A stretch of 64,000 nucleotides of DNA from Rossellomorea aquimaris TF-12 (GCF_001648555.1 NZ_LQXM01000030.1:548388-612387), one strand, 5' to 3'. Positions 9,280 through 18,297 are shown, counted from the stretch's first letter. The notes: generated by a model not told the origin, from the letters alone. A program made the numbers and translations.

Positions 9280-9331
9280 AAGGACTATCTATAACAAAAG
9301 GCTTCCCGAAGCTTTGAAATAGATAGTCCTT
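9280..9331 (-). terminator. intrinsic terminator of the MFS gene
   Basis: Perfect 13-bp stem (9280-9292 with 9319-9331), with a smaller GCTTCC..GAAGC hairpin in its loop. On the minus strand the stem is followed by TTTTTGC. Confidence 0.75.
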
Positions 9332-9362
9332 ATTACATTACCACCTTTAAATGGCTATTAAA

Positions 9363-10553
9363 CTATGATGACGTCTGCTCAACAAATTTTTTCTGTTTAC
9401 GTCCTTCAAGAAGAGCTACTACAAGAGCAATCAGTAAAAACATACTGGAAATTTGGAATAAAACACCCGTTTCAACAAATTGTGCTAACACTCCAAACAC
9501 TAAGCCACTTAATCCAATTCCTAAGTCAATAGAAGAAAAGAACATTCCATTTGCTACTCCTCTTCTATTATCAGGTGTTAAAGATAACGTCCATGACTGT
9601 AAGGTCGGAATTAGCGAACCGAACCCAACTCCAAATAGAATTCCTGAAACGATGATAAGAGAATCAGAGTGTGCATAAGACAATACCCACATGCCAATAA
9701 ATGTGAGAACAATACAGAATAGCACTAACCCTTTTGGTCCTCGCTCATCAAACCACTTTCCTGCAATCGGCCTTGAAATTGACGCCATAATGGCATTACA
9801 CAAATAAAATAAAAAGATATGAGAAATCCCACGTTCTTCACCAAAAATAACGATAAACGTAACAATAGAGCCGTATCCAAACGTGACCATAATTGTGATA
9901 AAAGCTGGAAACCAGCTTGATTTCTCAATTAATGATCCAAGGTATGAAAAACGCAGATCCTCTTTCTTCGTTTCTTGTACAATTTGAGGAGTACGATAAT
10001 TCACAGTACCTAATAGAATGATAGCGATAACTCCTAGAATACTTGATGTAATAATTAGGTTTGTAAAAGTGGTGACTTGAAATAAATAGATTCCGAGGCT
10101 AGGGGCAATGATCATCCCTATGGTAATAGACAAGCCGTAATATCCCATCCCTTCTCCAAGTCTGGATTTAGGTACCACATCAACAGCTGCAGTTCCATTA
10201 ACCGTTGTCGACCATCCCCAGGCTAATCCATGAACAAATCTAAATAGTAAAAAGATAACGACCACACTTGATAAGGGATAAATCACCGTGATCAATAACA
10301 AAGAGATGACTCCTATTAATACAAGAGGTTTACGATCCTTATATTCCAGCATATAGCCAATAAACGGACGACTTAGTACTGCTCCAATGGAGAACAGGGT
10401 CGTAACTAATCCAATTTCCAATCCTGACGCACCAATTGACTTAATGTACGGTGGCAAGGTTGGGATTAACATTTGGAAGGACATAAATACAAACAAGTTC
10501 CCTACCATCAACATGATAAATGAGCTTGTCCATAAAGGTTGTTTAGCTTTCAT
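9363..10553 (-). CDS. MFS transporter (12 TM), probable drug or metabolite exporter
   Basis: 396 residues with about 12 hydrophobic segments and the major facilitator pattern: a motif A-like loop (GYMLEYKDRKP between TM2 and TM3), an RFVHGLAWG TM4 motif, and a second such loop (GKWFDERGPKG) at the start of the C-terminal half. It resembles the small-molecule exporters (YwoG/YfkF type) common in Bacillus. The substrate cannot be read from sequence. A GAAGGT box precedes the ATG. It is divergent from the 5-oxoprolinase cluster, with a 388-bp intergenic region between. Confidence 0.8.
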   Translation of the reverse strand: MKAKQPLWTSSFIMLMVGNLFVFMSFQMLIPTLPPYIKSIGASGLEIGLVTTLFSIGAVLSRPFIGYMLEYKDRKPLVLIGVISLLLITVIYPLSSVVVIFLLFRFVHGLAWGWSTTVNGTAAVDVVPKSRLGEGMGYYGLSITIGMIIAPSLGIYLFQVTTFTNLIITSSILGVIAIILLGTVNYRTPQIVQETKKEDLRFSYLGSLIEKSSWFPAFITIMVTFGYGSIVTFIVIFGEERGISHIFLFYLCNAIMASISRPIAGKWFDERGPKGLVLFCIVLTFIGMWVLSYAHSDSLIIVSGILFGVGFGSLIPTLQSWTLSLTPDNRRGVANGMFFSSIDLGIGLSGLVFGVLAQFVETGVLFQISSMFLLIALVVALLEGRKQKKFVEQTSS

Positions 10554-10807
10554 TCTATGGACCTTCTTTCGATAACGTTTTTTCTATACAAGAGCCATTA
10601 TTACGGCTCACATTATTTATTTCGGATTACTAAATAATAGCACATTAAGGTTAAAAGATATATGATTTCATCCTCAAGATAATTACTATTTTTTTACAGT
10701 TGTATTCCCCTTTATTATTTAAGGAGAAGCAACTTCTTTAATTCGAATACATCCTTCCCTATTGCTGTTTTTCACCCTCCAAATCCTTGAACGGTCTGAA
10801 ACTTTCA
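10554..10807. other. intergenic region between MFS gene and pxpB
   Basis: AT-rich, with no open frame, repeat copy or strong dyad that I can support. It must hold the MFS promoter on the minus strand, but I see no convincing -35/-10 pair. Confidence 0.4.
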
Positions 10808-10835
10808 TTGAAAAGATTATGATTTATACTATAAT
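10808..10835 (+). promoter_or_regulatory. SigA-type promoter of the pxpB operon
   Basis: TTGAAA (10808-10813), a 16-bp spacer, then TATAAT (10830-10835). The leader to the start codon is about 100 bases. Confidence 0.65.
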
Positions 10836-10941
10836 GAACAGCATGGCTAAACTTTCTGAAAAGTATAAGTAAACACCTACATACATATTTAAAGATTATT
10901 CCTTATCATGATTCTACAATTTCAAAAGAGGAGGACGCCCA

Positions 10942-11646
10942 TTGAATTATACTCTAAGACCATTGGGTGACCATGCAGTTGTCATTCAACTAGGTGAATC
11001 TATCGAGCAAAATACTCATGAAAAAGTAAAACAAGTAACGGCTTATTTTGAAAATAGTTCAATCGAATGGCTCGTTGAACTCGTTCCAGCGTTCACGACC
11101 GTAACGCTATTTTACGATCCTATCAAAGCGATAGGATCCCCTCAAAGCAAACTTCCTTATGAAATTGTTTGTGAAGATATTAAAGGGTTCCTTGCTGAGG
11201 TAAAGGATGGACAAAAAACCGAATCAAGAATCGTTGAAATACCTGTCTGCTATGGCGGAGAGTTTGGTCCTGATCTTCAGAAAGTGGCTGAATACCACCA
11301 CATTTCCGAAAATGAGGTGATAGAAAAGCATACAAGCGGAAACTATTTGGTCTATATGATTGGGTTTGCTCCCGGCTTTCCATATATAGGTGGAATGTCT
11401 CCTGATATCGCCACGCCTCGTAAAGAATCACCAAGACTTAAAATCCCGGCCGGATCAGTAGGAATAGCAGGTGAACAAACAGGAGTCTATCCCATTGAAA
11501 CTCCTGGTGGATGGCAGCTGATTGGTCGAACACCATTGAAATTGTTCCAACCAGAAAAGGAATCTCCAAGTTTATTAGAGGCTGGGAATCGAATACGTTT
11601 TAAAGCAATTACACTAAAAGAATACAAAGAACTGGAGGAGGAATAA
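10942..11646 (+). CDS. pxpB: 5-oxoprolinase subunit PxpB (KipI family)
   Basis: 234 residues matching the KipI/allophanate-hydrolase subunit 1 family: an N-terminal RPLGDHAVVIQLG, then GFAPGFPYIGGM and IPAGSVGIAGEQTGVYP, which are hallmark stretches. PxpA, PxpB and PxpC together form the ATP-dependent 5-oxoprolinase that converts pyroglutamate to glutamate. In B. subtilis KipI also inhibits the sporulation kinase KinA. The start is a TTG following AGAGGAGG at normal spacing. The gene overlaps pxpC by one base (TAATG), so translation is coupled. pxpA is not in this cluster. Confidence 0.9.
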   Translation: MNYTLRPLGDHAVVIQLGESIEQNTHEKVKQVTAYFENSSIEWLVELVPAFTTVTLFYDPIKAIGSPQSKLPYEIVCEDIKGFLAEVKDGQKTESRIVEIPVCYGGEFGPDLQKVAEYHHISENEVIEKHTSGNYLVYMIGFAPGFPYIGGMSPDIATPRKESPRLKIPAGSVGIAGEQTGVYPIETPGGWQLIGRTPLKLFQPEKESPSLLEAGNRIRFKAITLKEYKELEEE

Positions 11647-12650
11647 TGATAAATGTAGTAAAGTCCGGCCTCCTTTCTAGCATTCAGGATTCAGGAAGGT
11701 ACGGTTTTCAGAGATATGGGGTTATTGTAAGCGGGAGTATGGACCCCCTTGCTCATAAAATTGCAAATTTATTAGTGGGCAATCAAGAAGATGAGGCAAC
11801 AATTGAAATAACCCTGGTAGGACCCGTCCTTACCTTTCAAAAAACGAGTCTTATTTCCATCTGCGGGGGAGATCTATCTCCTTCAATCAATGGTGAACCT
11901 GTGCCATTATGGCGTTCATTGCTTATAAAAGCAGGAAGTGAGCTCAGGTTTGGCCCATCTAAAAATGGGTGCAGATCCTACCTTTCTGTGGCAGGGGGTG
12001 TTGAATTAACCCCTGTCATGAAAAGCAAATCCACATACTTACGTGCTGGAATTGGCGGATTCGAAGGTAGACCCTTAAAAGCGAACGATGAATTAAAAAT
12101 AGGTCCATTAAGTAAAAGCTCTGCAGATATCGTTGATTATCTTACTCCCTTTTTAAAAGAAAGATCGTTTACAGAAATTGATTGGTCTATTTCGTCTGAA
12201 TTCATCTCTACCCATCAACCGGATCAACCTATACGAGTGATTGAAGGACCGGAGTACAAGCACTTCACAAAAGAGAGTCAACAGCATTTCTTTCAACAGC
12301 CCTTTAAGGTCTCCCCTCAATCAGATCGTATGGGTTACCGTTTAAGTGGATCACCTTTAAAATTAGAGAAAGACTTCGACATGATTTCTGAAGCCGTTAC
12401 CTTTGGAACCATTCAAGTTCCGGCAGATGGGAATCCCATCATTCTATTAGCTGATCGGCAAACGACGGGAGGGTACCCAAGAATCGGTCATGTGGCTTCA
12501 ATCGACCTTCCGATCATCGCCCAAACGAAACCAGGTGAAAAGCTTTCGTTTACTTCTATTACCCATGAAGAAGCCCAACAGCTCTATTTGGACCGTGAAA
12601 AGCAGATTCGTCACCTAAAGCAAGGAATTTCCTTAAAGTTCAATAGATAA
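11646..12650 (+). CDS. pxpC: 5-oxoprolinase subunit PxpC (KipA family)
   Basis: 334 residues of the KipA/biotin-dependent carboxyltransferase-like family: GLLSSIQDSGRYG near the start, GSMDPLAHKIANLLVGN, then SVAGGVE, SDRMGYRLSG and DRQTTGGYPRIG. It is the usual partner of PxpB in 5-oxoprolinase and, as KipA, counteracts KipI in B. subtilis. Length is typical. It starts inside the stop codon of pxpB and is followed 41 bases later by the Nramp-related transporter gene, so the three form one transcription unit. Confidence 0.9.
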   Translation: MINVVKSGLLSSIQDSGRYGFQRYGVIVSGSMDPLAHKIANLLVGNQEDEATIEITLVGPVLTFQKTSLISICGGDLSPSINGEPVPLWRSLLIKAGSELRFGPSKNGCRSYLSVAGGVELTPVMKSKSTYLRAGIGGFEGRPLKANDELKIGPLSKSSADIVDYLTPFLKERSFTEIDWSISSEFISTHQPDQPIRVIEGPEYKHFTKESQQHFFQQPFKVSPQSDRMGYRLSGSPLKLEKDFDMISEAVTFGTIQVPADGNPIILLADRQTTGGYPRIGHVASIDLPIIAQTKPGEKLSFTSITHEEAQQLYLDREKQIRHLKQGISLKFNR

Positions 12651-12691
12651 CCATCTCAACAAATGATGATATACAACAAAGGAGACTGCAT

Positions 12692-13879
12692 ATGAAAAAA
12701 TCAAATATGAGTCTATTATTAGGGGCAGCTTTTTTAATGGCTACCTCTGCTATTGGACCAGGTTTTTTAACACAAACAACCGTCTTTACAGAAACCTTAG
12801 CTGCAAGCTTTGGATTTGTCATTCTCGTTTCCATTATCATTGATATTGGTGCACAGTTAAACATTTGGCGAATCATTGCCATTGCAGAAAAGAGAGCCCA
12901 GGATATCGCCAATGATGTTCTACCCGGGTTAGGCTATTTCCTTGCCATACTTATTGTCGCTGGAGGCTTAGCTTTCAATATCGGAAATATTGCCGGAGCT
13001 GGTTTAGGGACCAACGTTTTATTTGGGATCTCTCCTGAAATGGGTGCCTTGTTCAGTGGAATTGTGGCAGTCGGCATATTTCTTGTGAAAGAAGCAGGCA
13101 AGCTTATGGATAAGTTTGCACAGATTCTCGGATTTCTTATGATCATTCTTACAGTGTTCGTTATGTTCACTGCTGATCCTCCTGTTGGAGAAGCCGTAAC
13201 CAAAACATTTATGCCTGACACAATTGATTTCTTAGCCATTATTACACTTGTCGGTGGAACCGTTGGTGGCTATATCACCTTTGCAGGTGGTCACCGCCTA
13301 CTTGAAGCAGGAATTACAGGTAAACAAGCCCTCCCTGAAATCACGAAGAGCTCGGTTTCAGCCATTGGGATTGCATCGATTATGCGAATCTTCTTATTCT
13401 TAGCTGCACTTGGCGTCGTGGCTCAAGGGTTACAATTAGATCCTTCTAACCCTCCTGCCTCCGTGTTTAAACTGGCAGCAGGTAATATCGGCTATAAAAT
13501 GTTCGGAATCGTTATGTGGTCTGCAGCCGTCACTTCAGTTGTAGGAGCAGCCTATACCTCCGTATCGTTTATTAGAACATTTAGTCCTATCCTTGAAAAA
13601 TATCAAAAATGGTTAATCGTTGGATTTATCACCGTTTCAACTCTTGTATTTGTAGTAGTGGGTAAACCTGTTGCCATTTTAATTTTGGTTGGTTCTTTAA
13701 ATGGATTAATCTTACCTATCGCTCTCGGTGTTATGCTAATCGCTGCTCACAAAACAAAAATTGTGGGGGACTACAAACACCCAATCTGGATGACTATTTT
13801 TGGTGCTTTAATCGTCATTGCCATGTCTTACATGGGTGTCTATGCACTAATTAATGGACTTCCTCAATTATTCAAATAA
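12692..13879 (+). CDS. Nramp-related transporter, YcsG-like
   Basis: 395 residues with about 11 hydrophobic segments. Overall it resembles Nramp transporters and YcsG, which neighbours kipI-kipA in B. subtilis. The metal-site motifs of true Nramp proteins are missing: where DPGN should stand in TM1 the sequence is IGPGFLTQT, and the TM6 region reads GGYITFAGGHRLLE rather than a MPH motif. The operon position behind pxpB-pxpC suggests uptake of 5-oxoproline or a related compound rather than a divalent metal; that is inference. GGAG precedes the ATG. A terminator follows. Confidence 0.8.
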   Translation: MKKSNMSLLLGAAFLMATSAIGPGFLTQTTVFTETLAASFGFVILVSIIIDIGAQLNIWRIIAIAEKRAQDIANDVLPGLGYFLAILIVAGGLAFNIGNIAGAGLGTNVLFGISPEMGALFSGIVAVGIFLVKEAGKLMDKFAQILGFLMIILTVFVMFTADPPVGEAVTKTFMPDTIDFLAIITLVGGTVGGYITFAGGHRLLEAGITGKQALPEITKSSVSAIGIASIMRIFLFLAALGVVAQGLQLDPSNPPASVFKLAAGNIGYKMFGIVMWSAAVTSVVGAAYTSVSFIRTFSPILEKYQKWLIVGFITVSTLVFVVVGKPVAILILVGSLNGLILPIALGVMLIAAHKTKIVGDYKHPIWMTIFGALIVIAMSYMGVYALINGLPQLFK

Positions 13880-13907
13880 AAGGGCACGTTACACCAAATC
13901 CGAATCG

Positions 13908-13937
13908 AAAAAGCCTCGCTAATAGCGAGGCTTTTTT
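13908..13937 (+). terminator. intrinsic terminator of the pxpBC-ycsG operon
   Basis: Perfect 13-bp stem AAAAGCCTCGCTA with its complement, a 2-base loop and a T-run. Confidence 0.92.
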
Positions 13938-14315
13938 ACATTACGAGGTGTGACAGTCATGTGCATAGTGCTTGCAACCATTCACCTGGTCATAGCACTT
14001 GAGCAGCTGGAATGACCGACAAGCTCTAGAATATTTTTTTAAATAGGCATGAAATCACAGTTTTCTACATCACTTCATGATCTCCATTAGCTTATTGATT
14101 TTGATTAATATAAAATTGAGCCATCCAAATCTCTTCCTTATGTTTTGAAAATCTATTAAAGATAGTTTCAATTGATGTTCTTCCTTTTTATTTCCACATG
14201 AAACACTTTTATCTCCACTACCCTCTTTTCAAAAGCAACAAAGTTTACGAAAAGAGCCGAGTGAATACAGAAAAAATAAAAAGAGAGACCCTACATAGGA
14301 CCTCTCTTTCCATAC
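13938..14315. other. intergenic region without a gene
   Basis: No supported frame. At 14223-14262 it holds a solo right end of the dispersed element. At 14281-14310 it holds an imperfect hairpin (AAAGAGAG with CTCTCTTT) that likely terminates the minus-strand ywbE-like gene. A loose inverted repeat, AGTGCTTG..GCACTT, near 13968-14003 is too weak to call. Confidence 0.5.
14223..14262 (+). repeat. solo right end of the MITE-like element
   Basis: CTCTTTTCAAAAGCAACAA followed by AGTTTACGAAAAGAGCC. It matches the right end of the copy at 1551-1734 and ends in the expected terminal GAAAAGAGCC. Confidence 0.55.
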
Positions 14316-14507
14316 TTAAAGTATATTTTTCACACGACCGACTTGTCCATCTTCTAACCTGACCTTAATTCCATGTGGATGATTAGGGGAGTTGGTTAAA
14401 ATGTCTTTCACAATGCCACGAGTAGTTTGTCCTGATCTCTGATCTTTTTTCAAAACAATATCTACTTCAAGTCCTGGTTTAATATTTGACCTCTGTTGTC
14501 CGTTCAT
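14316..14507 (-). CDS. ywbE: YwbE family protein
   Basis: 63 residues, the full usual length of the YwbE (DUF2196) family. The typical sequence is present: RSNIKPGLEVDIVLKKDQRSG, then TRGIVKDILTNSPNHPHGIKVRL and GQVGRVKNI. It is a small beta-rich, KOW-like protein of unknown function, common in Bacillaceae. Upstream, 46 bases away, lies the small HTH gene and then rlmCD, all on the same strand. Confidence 0.85.
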   Translation of the reverse strand: MNGQQRSNIKPGLEVDIVLKKDQRSGQTTRGIVKDILTNSPNHPHGIKVRLEDGQVGRVKNIL

Positions 14508-14553
14508 GAGAATTCTCCATTCTTAGTGGCTTCTTTGAAACACACTTTATTTG

Positions 14554-14784
14554 CTAGTCCTCATCCTTCACATCCGGATCTTCAGGAATCGGTTCATTCA
14601 AGTATTCAGCCAATTGTCTTTTCATTTTTTCCATTTGCTCTAAATGCTGATTAAACTGCTCACGATAAAGTAAATATTGCTCTCCATCATGAACGGCTCT
14701 TATTTTCTTTTGTTGAACCAGTGTCTCAATGTAGGACTCTGGCAAAGATAAATATTCTGCTGTTTCTTTAATTGTGAGATACAT
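14554..14784 (-). CDS. small helix-turn-helix protein (excisionase-like)
   Basis: 76 residues. The N-terminus, MYLTIKETAEYLSLPESYIETLVQQKKIRAV, is the winged-HTH pattern of the excisionase/MerR-like HTH_17 family. A short wing (GEQYLLY) follows, then a helix with basic residues and a very acidic tail (PEDPDVKDED). It probably binds DNA. No phage or integrase gene is near, so a chromosomal regulator is more likely than a true excisionase. It lies 24 bases downstream of rlmCD and is likely co-transcribed with it. Confidence 0.75.
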   Translation of the reverse strand: MYLTIKETAEYLSLPESYIETLVQQKKIRAVHDGEQYLLYREQFNQHLEQMEKMKRQLAEYLNEPIPEDPDVKDED

Positions 14785-14808
14785 TATCGATATCCCTCAC
14801 TTTATTTA

Positions 14809-16182
14809 TTATACTAGCTCAATTTTTGCAACTGCTTCACAGTGCATCGTTTGCGGGAACATATCAACTGGTTGAACCTCCGTTGTTTTATAGCCCCCAT
14901 CTTCCAGTATCCTCAGATCTCGAGCTAATGTTGCCGGATTACAAGAAACGTAAACGACCTTCTTTGGCTTCATTTCTAAGATCGTATTGAGCAACGCTTC
15001 GTCACAGCCCTTACGTGGAGGATCGACCACTAGAACATCCGCGTGAATACCTTCTTTATACCAATCTGGAATCACCACTTCTGCTGGACCAGCTTTAAAC
15101 TCAACGTTATCCATTCCATTTAGAATAGCGTTTTTCTTTGCATCTTCAATGGCTTGAGGAACAATTTCAACACCGTAAACCTTCTTCGCTTTTTGTGCTA
15201 GGAATAAAGAGATTGTCCCTATTCCACAATAGGCATCAATCACCGTTTCTTCCCCATGTAAGTCTGCATATTCTAGTGCTTTGTCATAGAGGACCTTCGT
15301 TTGCTCCGGGTTCACCTGATAGAAGGATCTAGCTGATATGGCAAACTTTACGTCACCAATAAAATCATGGATCACTTCTTCTCCCCATAACACGTGAGTC
15401 GAGTCTCCCATAATGATGTTTGTTCTCTTAGAATTCACATTATGGATAATTGATTTCAAACCTTCTATTCGTTGAACAAGCTCTTCAACAATCTTACTTT
15501 TATGAGGCAGCTCAGGTGTTCTTGTCACCAACACCACCATCACCTCACCTGTCGTATACGCAGTACGAGTCATAATATGGCGAAGAACCCCTTTGTGTTT
15601 TGTCTCATCATAGGGACGGACCTCTAATTTCTCACAAATATCCTTTACATGCTGTATGACTTCATCATTTTTCTCATATTGAATGATGCATTTATCCATA
15701 TCGATGATTTCATGACTGCGTTTTTGATAAAAGCCGGCAACAAAACGGCCATTTTTCTCGCCTACTGGAACCTGCGCCTTGTTTCGGTATCTCCAAGGGT
15801 CATCCATTCCGAGAACCCGGTGGACTTGAAGGTCATGGAGCTTCCCGATCCGCTGCATCACGTCTCGAACGTTCTTCTCCTTCGCCTCCAACTGCCCTTC
15901 ATAGCTCATGTGCTGAATCTGACAGCCTCCACACTCATGATAAATAGGACATGGAGGCTCTTGACGAAAAGAACTTTCCTTTGTTCGTTCAACGAGCCGG
16001 CCAAAGCCATAGCCTTTGCTTGTTTTTACGACCTTAACTTTTCCTACTTCACCTGGAAGAGCATTCGGAACAAACAGAGGGTAGCCGTCTACCTTCGTAA
16101 CCCCATTTCCATCATGCGTTAAATCTACAAATGCCGCGTCATCTATATAATCATTTTTTTGAACCGGTGCTTTTTTCGTCAT
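14809..16182 (-). CDS. rlmCD: 23S rRNA (uracil-5-)-methyltransferase RlmCD
   Basis: 457 residues. A TRAM domain (about residues 12-75) precedes an iron-sulfur motif with Cys spacing [13 protein letters not shown]. The SAM-binding part contains [21 protein letters not shown] and [11 protein letters not shown] carry the catalytic Cys motif of RumA-type enzymes. In B. subtilis the orthologue (YefA) methylates both U747 and U1939 of 23S rRNA, and its gene lies beside dgkB. Here dgkB lies about 2.7 kb away, separated by small membrane-protein genes. Length and motifs are complete. Confidence 0.9.
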   Translation of the reverse strand: MTKKAPVQKNDYIDDAAFVDLTHDGNGVTKVDGYPLFVPNALPGEVGKVKVVKTSKGYGFGRLVERTKESSFRQEPPCPIYHECGGCQIQHMSYEGQLEAKEKNVRDVMQRIGKLHDLQVHRVLGMDDPWRYRNKAQVPVGEKNGRFVAGFYQKRSHEIIDMDKCIIQYEKNDEVIQHVKDICEKLEVRPYDETKHKGVLRHIMTRTAYTTGEVMVVLVTRTPELPHKSKIVEELVQRIEGLKSIIHNVNSKRTNIIMGDSTHVLWGEEVIHDFIGDVKFAISARSFYQVNPEQTKVLYDKALEYADLHGEETVIDAYCGIGTISLFLAQKAKKVYGVEIVPQAIEDAKKNAILNGMDNVEFKAGPAEVVIPDWYKEGIHADVLVVDPPRKGCDEALLNTILEMKPKKVVYVSCNPATLARDLRILEDGGYKTTEVQPVDMFPQTMHCEAVAKIELV

Positions 16183-16355
16183 ATCGATCTTCCTTTACTA
16201 CTTCCGTTTTAAGACTCTATTGATTGTACCATAAAGAGACATAGGGGATAAAATCAGTGAATGTCGAATTAAAAATAATAATTTTCTTTATTTTCAAAAT
16301 ATAATATTGGATAATTATAGGTGAATTTTCATATTTTTAGAAGGAGGTGAGGAAA

Positions 16356-16799
16356 ATGTTTGAACATTTAGGGTTATCCTTTATATGGCTATTAATTGCA
16401 TACTCTGTTGTAACATTCGTCGCTATTATCCATATGTATATCTTCCATCATTTTTACGGAGTTCCCAATGCAAAACAAGCAGGAACAAGCTATTTGAAGT
16501 CTCCAGCTTACCTAAAGACCTTACCTTATCAAGCTATTTACAATGTAGTTTTATTTCCCATTTTTTTATGGTTGTATGTAAGAGGAATAGAAACGAATAA
16601 TCTCCAAGAGCTCATGTTCAACACGGTTATTCAATGGACAGTCATTTCTATCATTCTTGATTATGTAGCATGGGTCTTGATTCCACACCCGTTCAGGTTT
16701 ACACACAAGGAATTTTATATTGACTATCAACCTTGGATTACATTAATCTATCTTTCAATTTTTGTTAGCCATTACATTTTAGGTTTTTTTATTGGTTAG
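16356..16799 (+). CDS. hypothetical four-TM membrane protein
   Basis: 147 residues with four hydrophobic segments (about residues 8-28, 60-80, 88-108 and 125-145). His and aromatic residues are enriched (HMYIFHHFYG, WVLIPHPFRF), but no family is recognised. The start is an ATG at 16356, 8 bases after AAGGAGG; an in-frame GTG at 16347 lies inside that box and is rejected. It overlaps the following degraded CPBP fragment by 8 bases. The function is unknown. Confidence 0.6.
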   Translation: MFEHLGLSFIWLLIAYSVVTFVAIIHMYIFHHFYGVPNAKQAGTSYLKSPAYLKTLPYQAIYNVVLFPIFLWLYVRGIETNNLQELMFNTVIQWTVISIILDYVAWVLIPHPFRFTHKEFYIDYQPWITLIYLSIFVSHYILGFFIG

Positions 16800-17028
16800 G
16801 AGATTGATACATTTGGCTATTATTCTTACCTCAATATTATTTTCTATTATGTATATCTCAACAGGTTCTCCTGCCATTGTTTTCATCGATTTATCTACTA
16901 TTTTTATCGATAGTTTACTATTTGGGGTTATTTTCTATAAAACAAATAATCTATACGTTTCATGGATAGCTCATGCATTAGGGAATCTGAACGGCTGCCT
17001 AATGCATGATTTATTTAGTATAAAATGA
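16792..17028 (+). pseudogene. C-terminal remnant of a CPBP-family intramembrane protease
   Basis: 78 codons resembling the end of CPBP (CAAX-protease-like) membrane proteins: LFGVIFYKTNNLYVSWIAHALGNLNG is the typical last motif, with its His and Asn. The EExxxR motif is absent, and the expected His of motif 2 is replaced (LFSIMYIS). No ATG start is present; a TTG at 16813, 10 bases after AGGAG, could still allow a small product. Best read as a decayed fragment. Confidence 0.6.
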
Positions 17029-17061
17029 AAAAGGATGAGCACATTTATGCTCATCCTTTTT
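17028..17061. terminator. bidirectional intrinsic terminator
   Basis: 14-bp stem (17028-17041 with 17048-17061), A-rich then T-rich, between convergent units. Confidence 0.88.
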
Positions 17062-17088
17062 TTGTAACAGAAGTTAGTTTGAAAGCTT

Positions 17089-17445
17089 CTATTTACGGTC
17101 TTCTTCCTCAATGGAAAGGATCGCCGCCTTTAAATAAACCTGAAAGTTCTCTCCTTTTTCCAGGGAGCTTTCGTTTAATGCTTCTATAATACATTTAAAA
17201 TTATCAATCAGATGGTCTGATTTCATCCCTCTGCTTACAAGGACACTGTTCAACCATAAAGCATAATCTGTAAATACCTTTTTCTCACTAACAGTAGATG
17301 CTGATTCCAGGTAATTAAAGTGATGCACATTGTCTTCGTAACATTTCTTTCTTCCCGCTTCCCCAAATTTGGTATCCAATTCCGGGTACTGTATATATAA
17401 CTTCTCCACGGCGGAGTCGATGACATTCTTGTACTGGTTATCCAT
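17089..17445 (-). CDS. hypothetical all-helical protein paired with an ABM-domain protein
   Basis: 118 residues, predicted all-alpha, with no signal peptide or membrane segment. The stretch HHFNYLESASTVSEKKVFTDYALWLNSVLVSRGM resembles the four-helix cap that precedes B12-binding domains in some bacterial sensors, but no B12-binding domain follows, so this is only a hint. Its start overlaps the stop of the upstream ABM-domain gene by one base (TAATG), so the two are translationally coupled and probably act together. Its function is unknown. Confidence 0.65.
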   Translation of the reverse strand: MDNQYKNVIDSAVEKLYIQYPELDTKFGEAGRKKCYEDNVHHFNYLESASTVSEKKVFTDYALWLNSVLVSRGMKSDHLIDNFKCIIEALNESSLEKGENFQVYLKAAILSIEEEDRK

Positions 17446-17750
17446 TAATATGCGACCACCTTATATTTATCAATAGAAGGAATGATTGAGGCTAATTCCT
17501 GATCTGGATATTTCTTTTCAAGTTCATGGATTCGCTTGTAATCTTCACCTTGAACCCACGTCATGAAGTGCTCCTTTGAATCCCATTCCATATGAACCGT
17601 AATCTCTCCTGGTTTTTTCTCATTTTGTAATAAGAGAAAACGCTGGAATCCGTCTGCCTTATCCACTAAACCTGAACGTTTATGATAGATTGCAATAACC
17701 TCATCGGCTTTTTCGTCAGGTACTACAAACGTTGAATGTACAATATACAT
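17445..17750 (-). CDS. antibiotic biosynthesis monooxygenase (ABM)/IsdG-like protein
   Basis: 101 residues from the chosen ATG at 17750, preceded by GGGTGGAG. The sequence fits the dimeric ferredoxin-like ABM fold: FVVPDEKADEVIAIYHKRSGLVDKADGFQRF, then ITVHMEWDSKEHFMTWVQGEDYKRIHE. In IsdG-type haem oxygenases, equivalent positions carry the catalytic Asn, Trp and His. Here the Trp and His candidates are visible, but the Asn near the N-terminus is not, so haem degradation is uncertain. The frame continues upstream without a stop to 18017, overlapping the divergent membrane-protein gene; no good ribosome site supports that extension. Confidence 0.65.
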   Translation of the reverse strand: MYIVHSTFVVPDEKADEVIAIYHKRSGLVDKADGFQRFLLLQNEKKPGEITVHMEWDSKEHFMTWVQGEDYKRIHELEKKYPDQELASIIPSIDKYKVVAY

Positions 17751-17946
17751 ACTCTCCACCCTTTTACCAGCCACTTTGAAGCGACTACTTTTCTTCACTT
17801 TAACATAGTGAGACCCCAATCGGGAAAGAAAATAATGACACCCTTCCCCTTTCTGAAACTCTTGTAAAAACTTACCTTGTTTTATCTTTTTCATAACGGG
17901 AATAAAGGTAGGTGCAATAAGTCTAGAAAAAAGTAGGTTGATAATC

Positions 17947-18297
17947 ATGGAGCCAGACTTCTTAGTAAACCTTATTCTGGTAGGTAATGTTTTTCTTGGG
18001 GTGCTTTTCATCCTCAAATCACGTCGCTGGTGGCTACCTTATATTTTGATGACCATCACATTTTTAACGTTAACCATTGGATTCGGGATTTCTTTAGTCC
18101 TTAATAAAGAGTCAATCCTTGCTTATTTATTTGTTTTTGTCGTAGGACAGCTGATCTGGGCATTTGTTTTTGTGATTATTGCTCATGTTCTATCCGTCAT
18201 TGTTAGAAAAATCCCTTTTCGTCATAAGCAACAAATCGGCTGGGGGTTTCTCGTAGTGTTTCCACTCTCATTTTTAGTGTTTTTATTTGTACATTGA
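17947..18297 (+). CDS. small hypothetical membrane protein
   Basis: 116 residues with four hydrophobic segments (about residues 6-25, 32-52, 60-85 and 95-115), a basic loop before the last one (RKIPFRHKQQ) and no recognised motif. It is divergent to the ABM pair. The ATG at 17947 has only a weak GTAGG box upstream; a TTG at 17938 is also possible. Codon and hydropathy patterns look real, but I cannot name the family. Confidence 0.5.
   Translation: MEPDFLVNLILVGNVFLGVLFILKSRRWWLPYILMTITFLTLTIGFGISLVLNKESILAYLFVFVVGQLIWAFVFVIIAHVLSVIVRKIPFRHKQQIGWGFLVVFPLSFLVFLFVH

Noticed and set aside
14554..14784. Prophage excisionase
   Set aside because: The HTH type fits, but no integrase, attachment site or phage gene is nearby; a chromosomal small regulator is more likely.
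17751..18017. N-terminal extension of the ABM-domain protein
   Set aside because: In frame but overlaps a divergent gene start, has no ribosome site for its ATG codons, and does not resemble the ABM family, whose domain starts at the chosen ATG.
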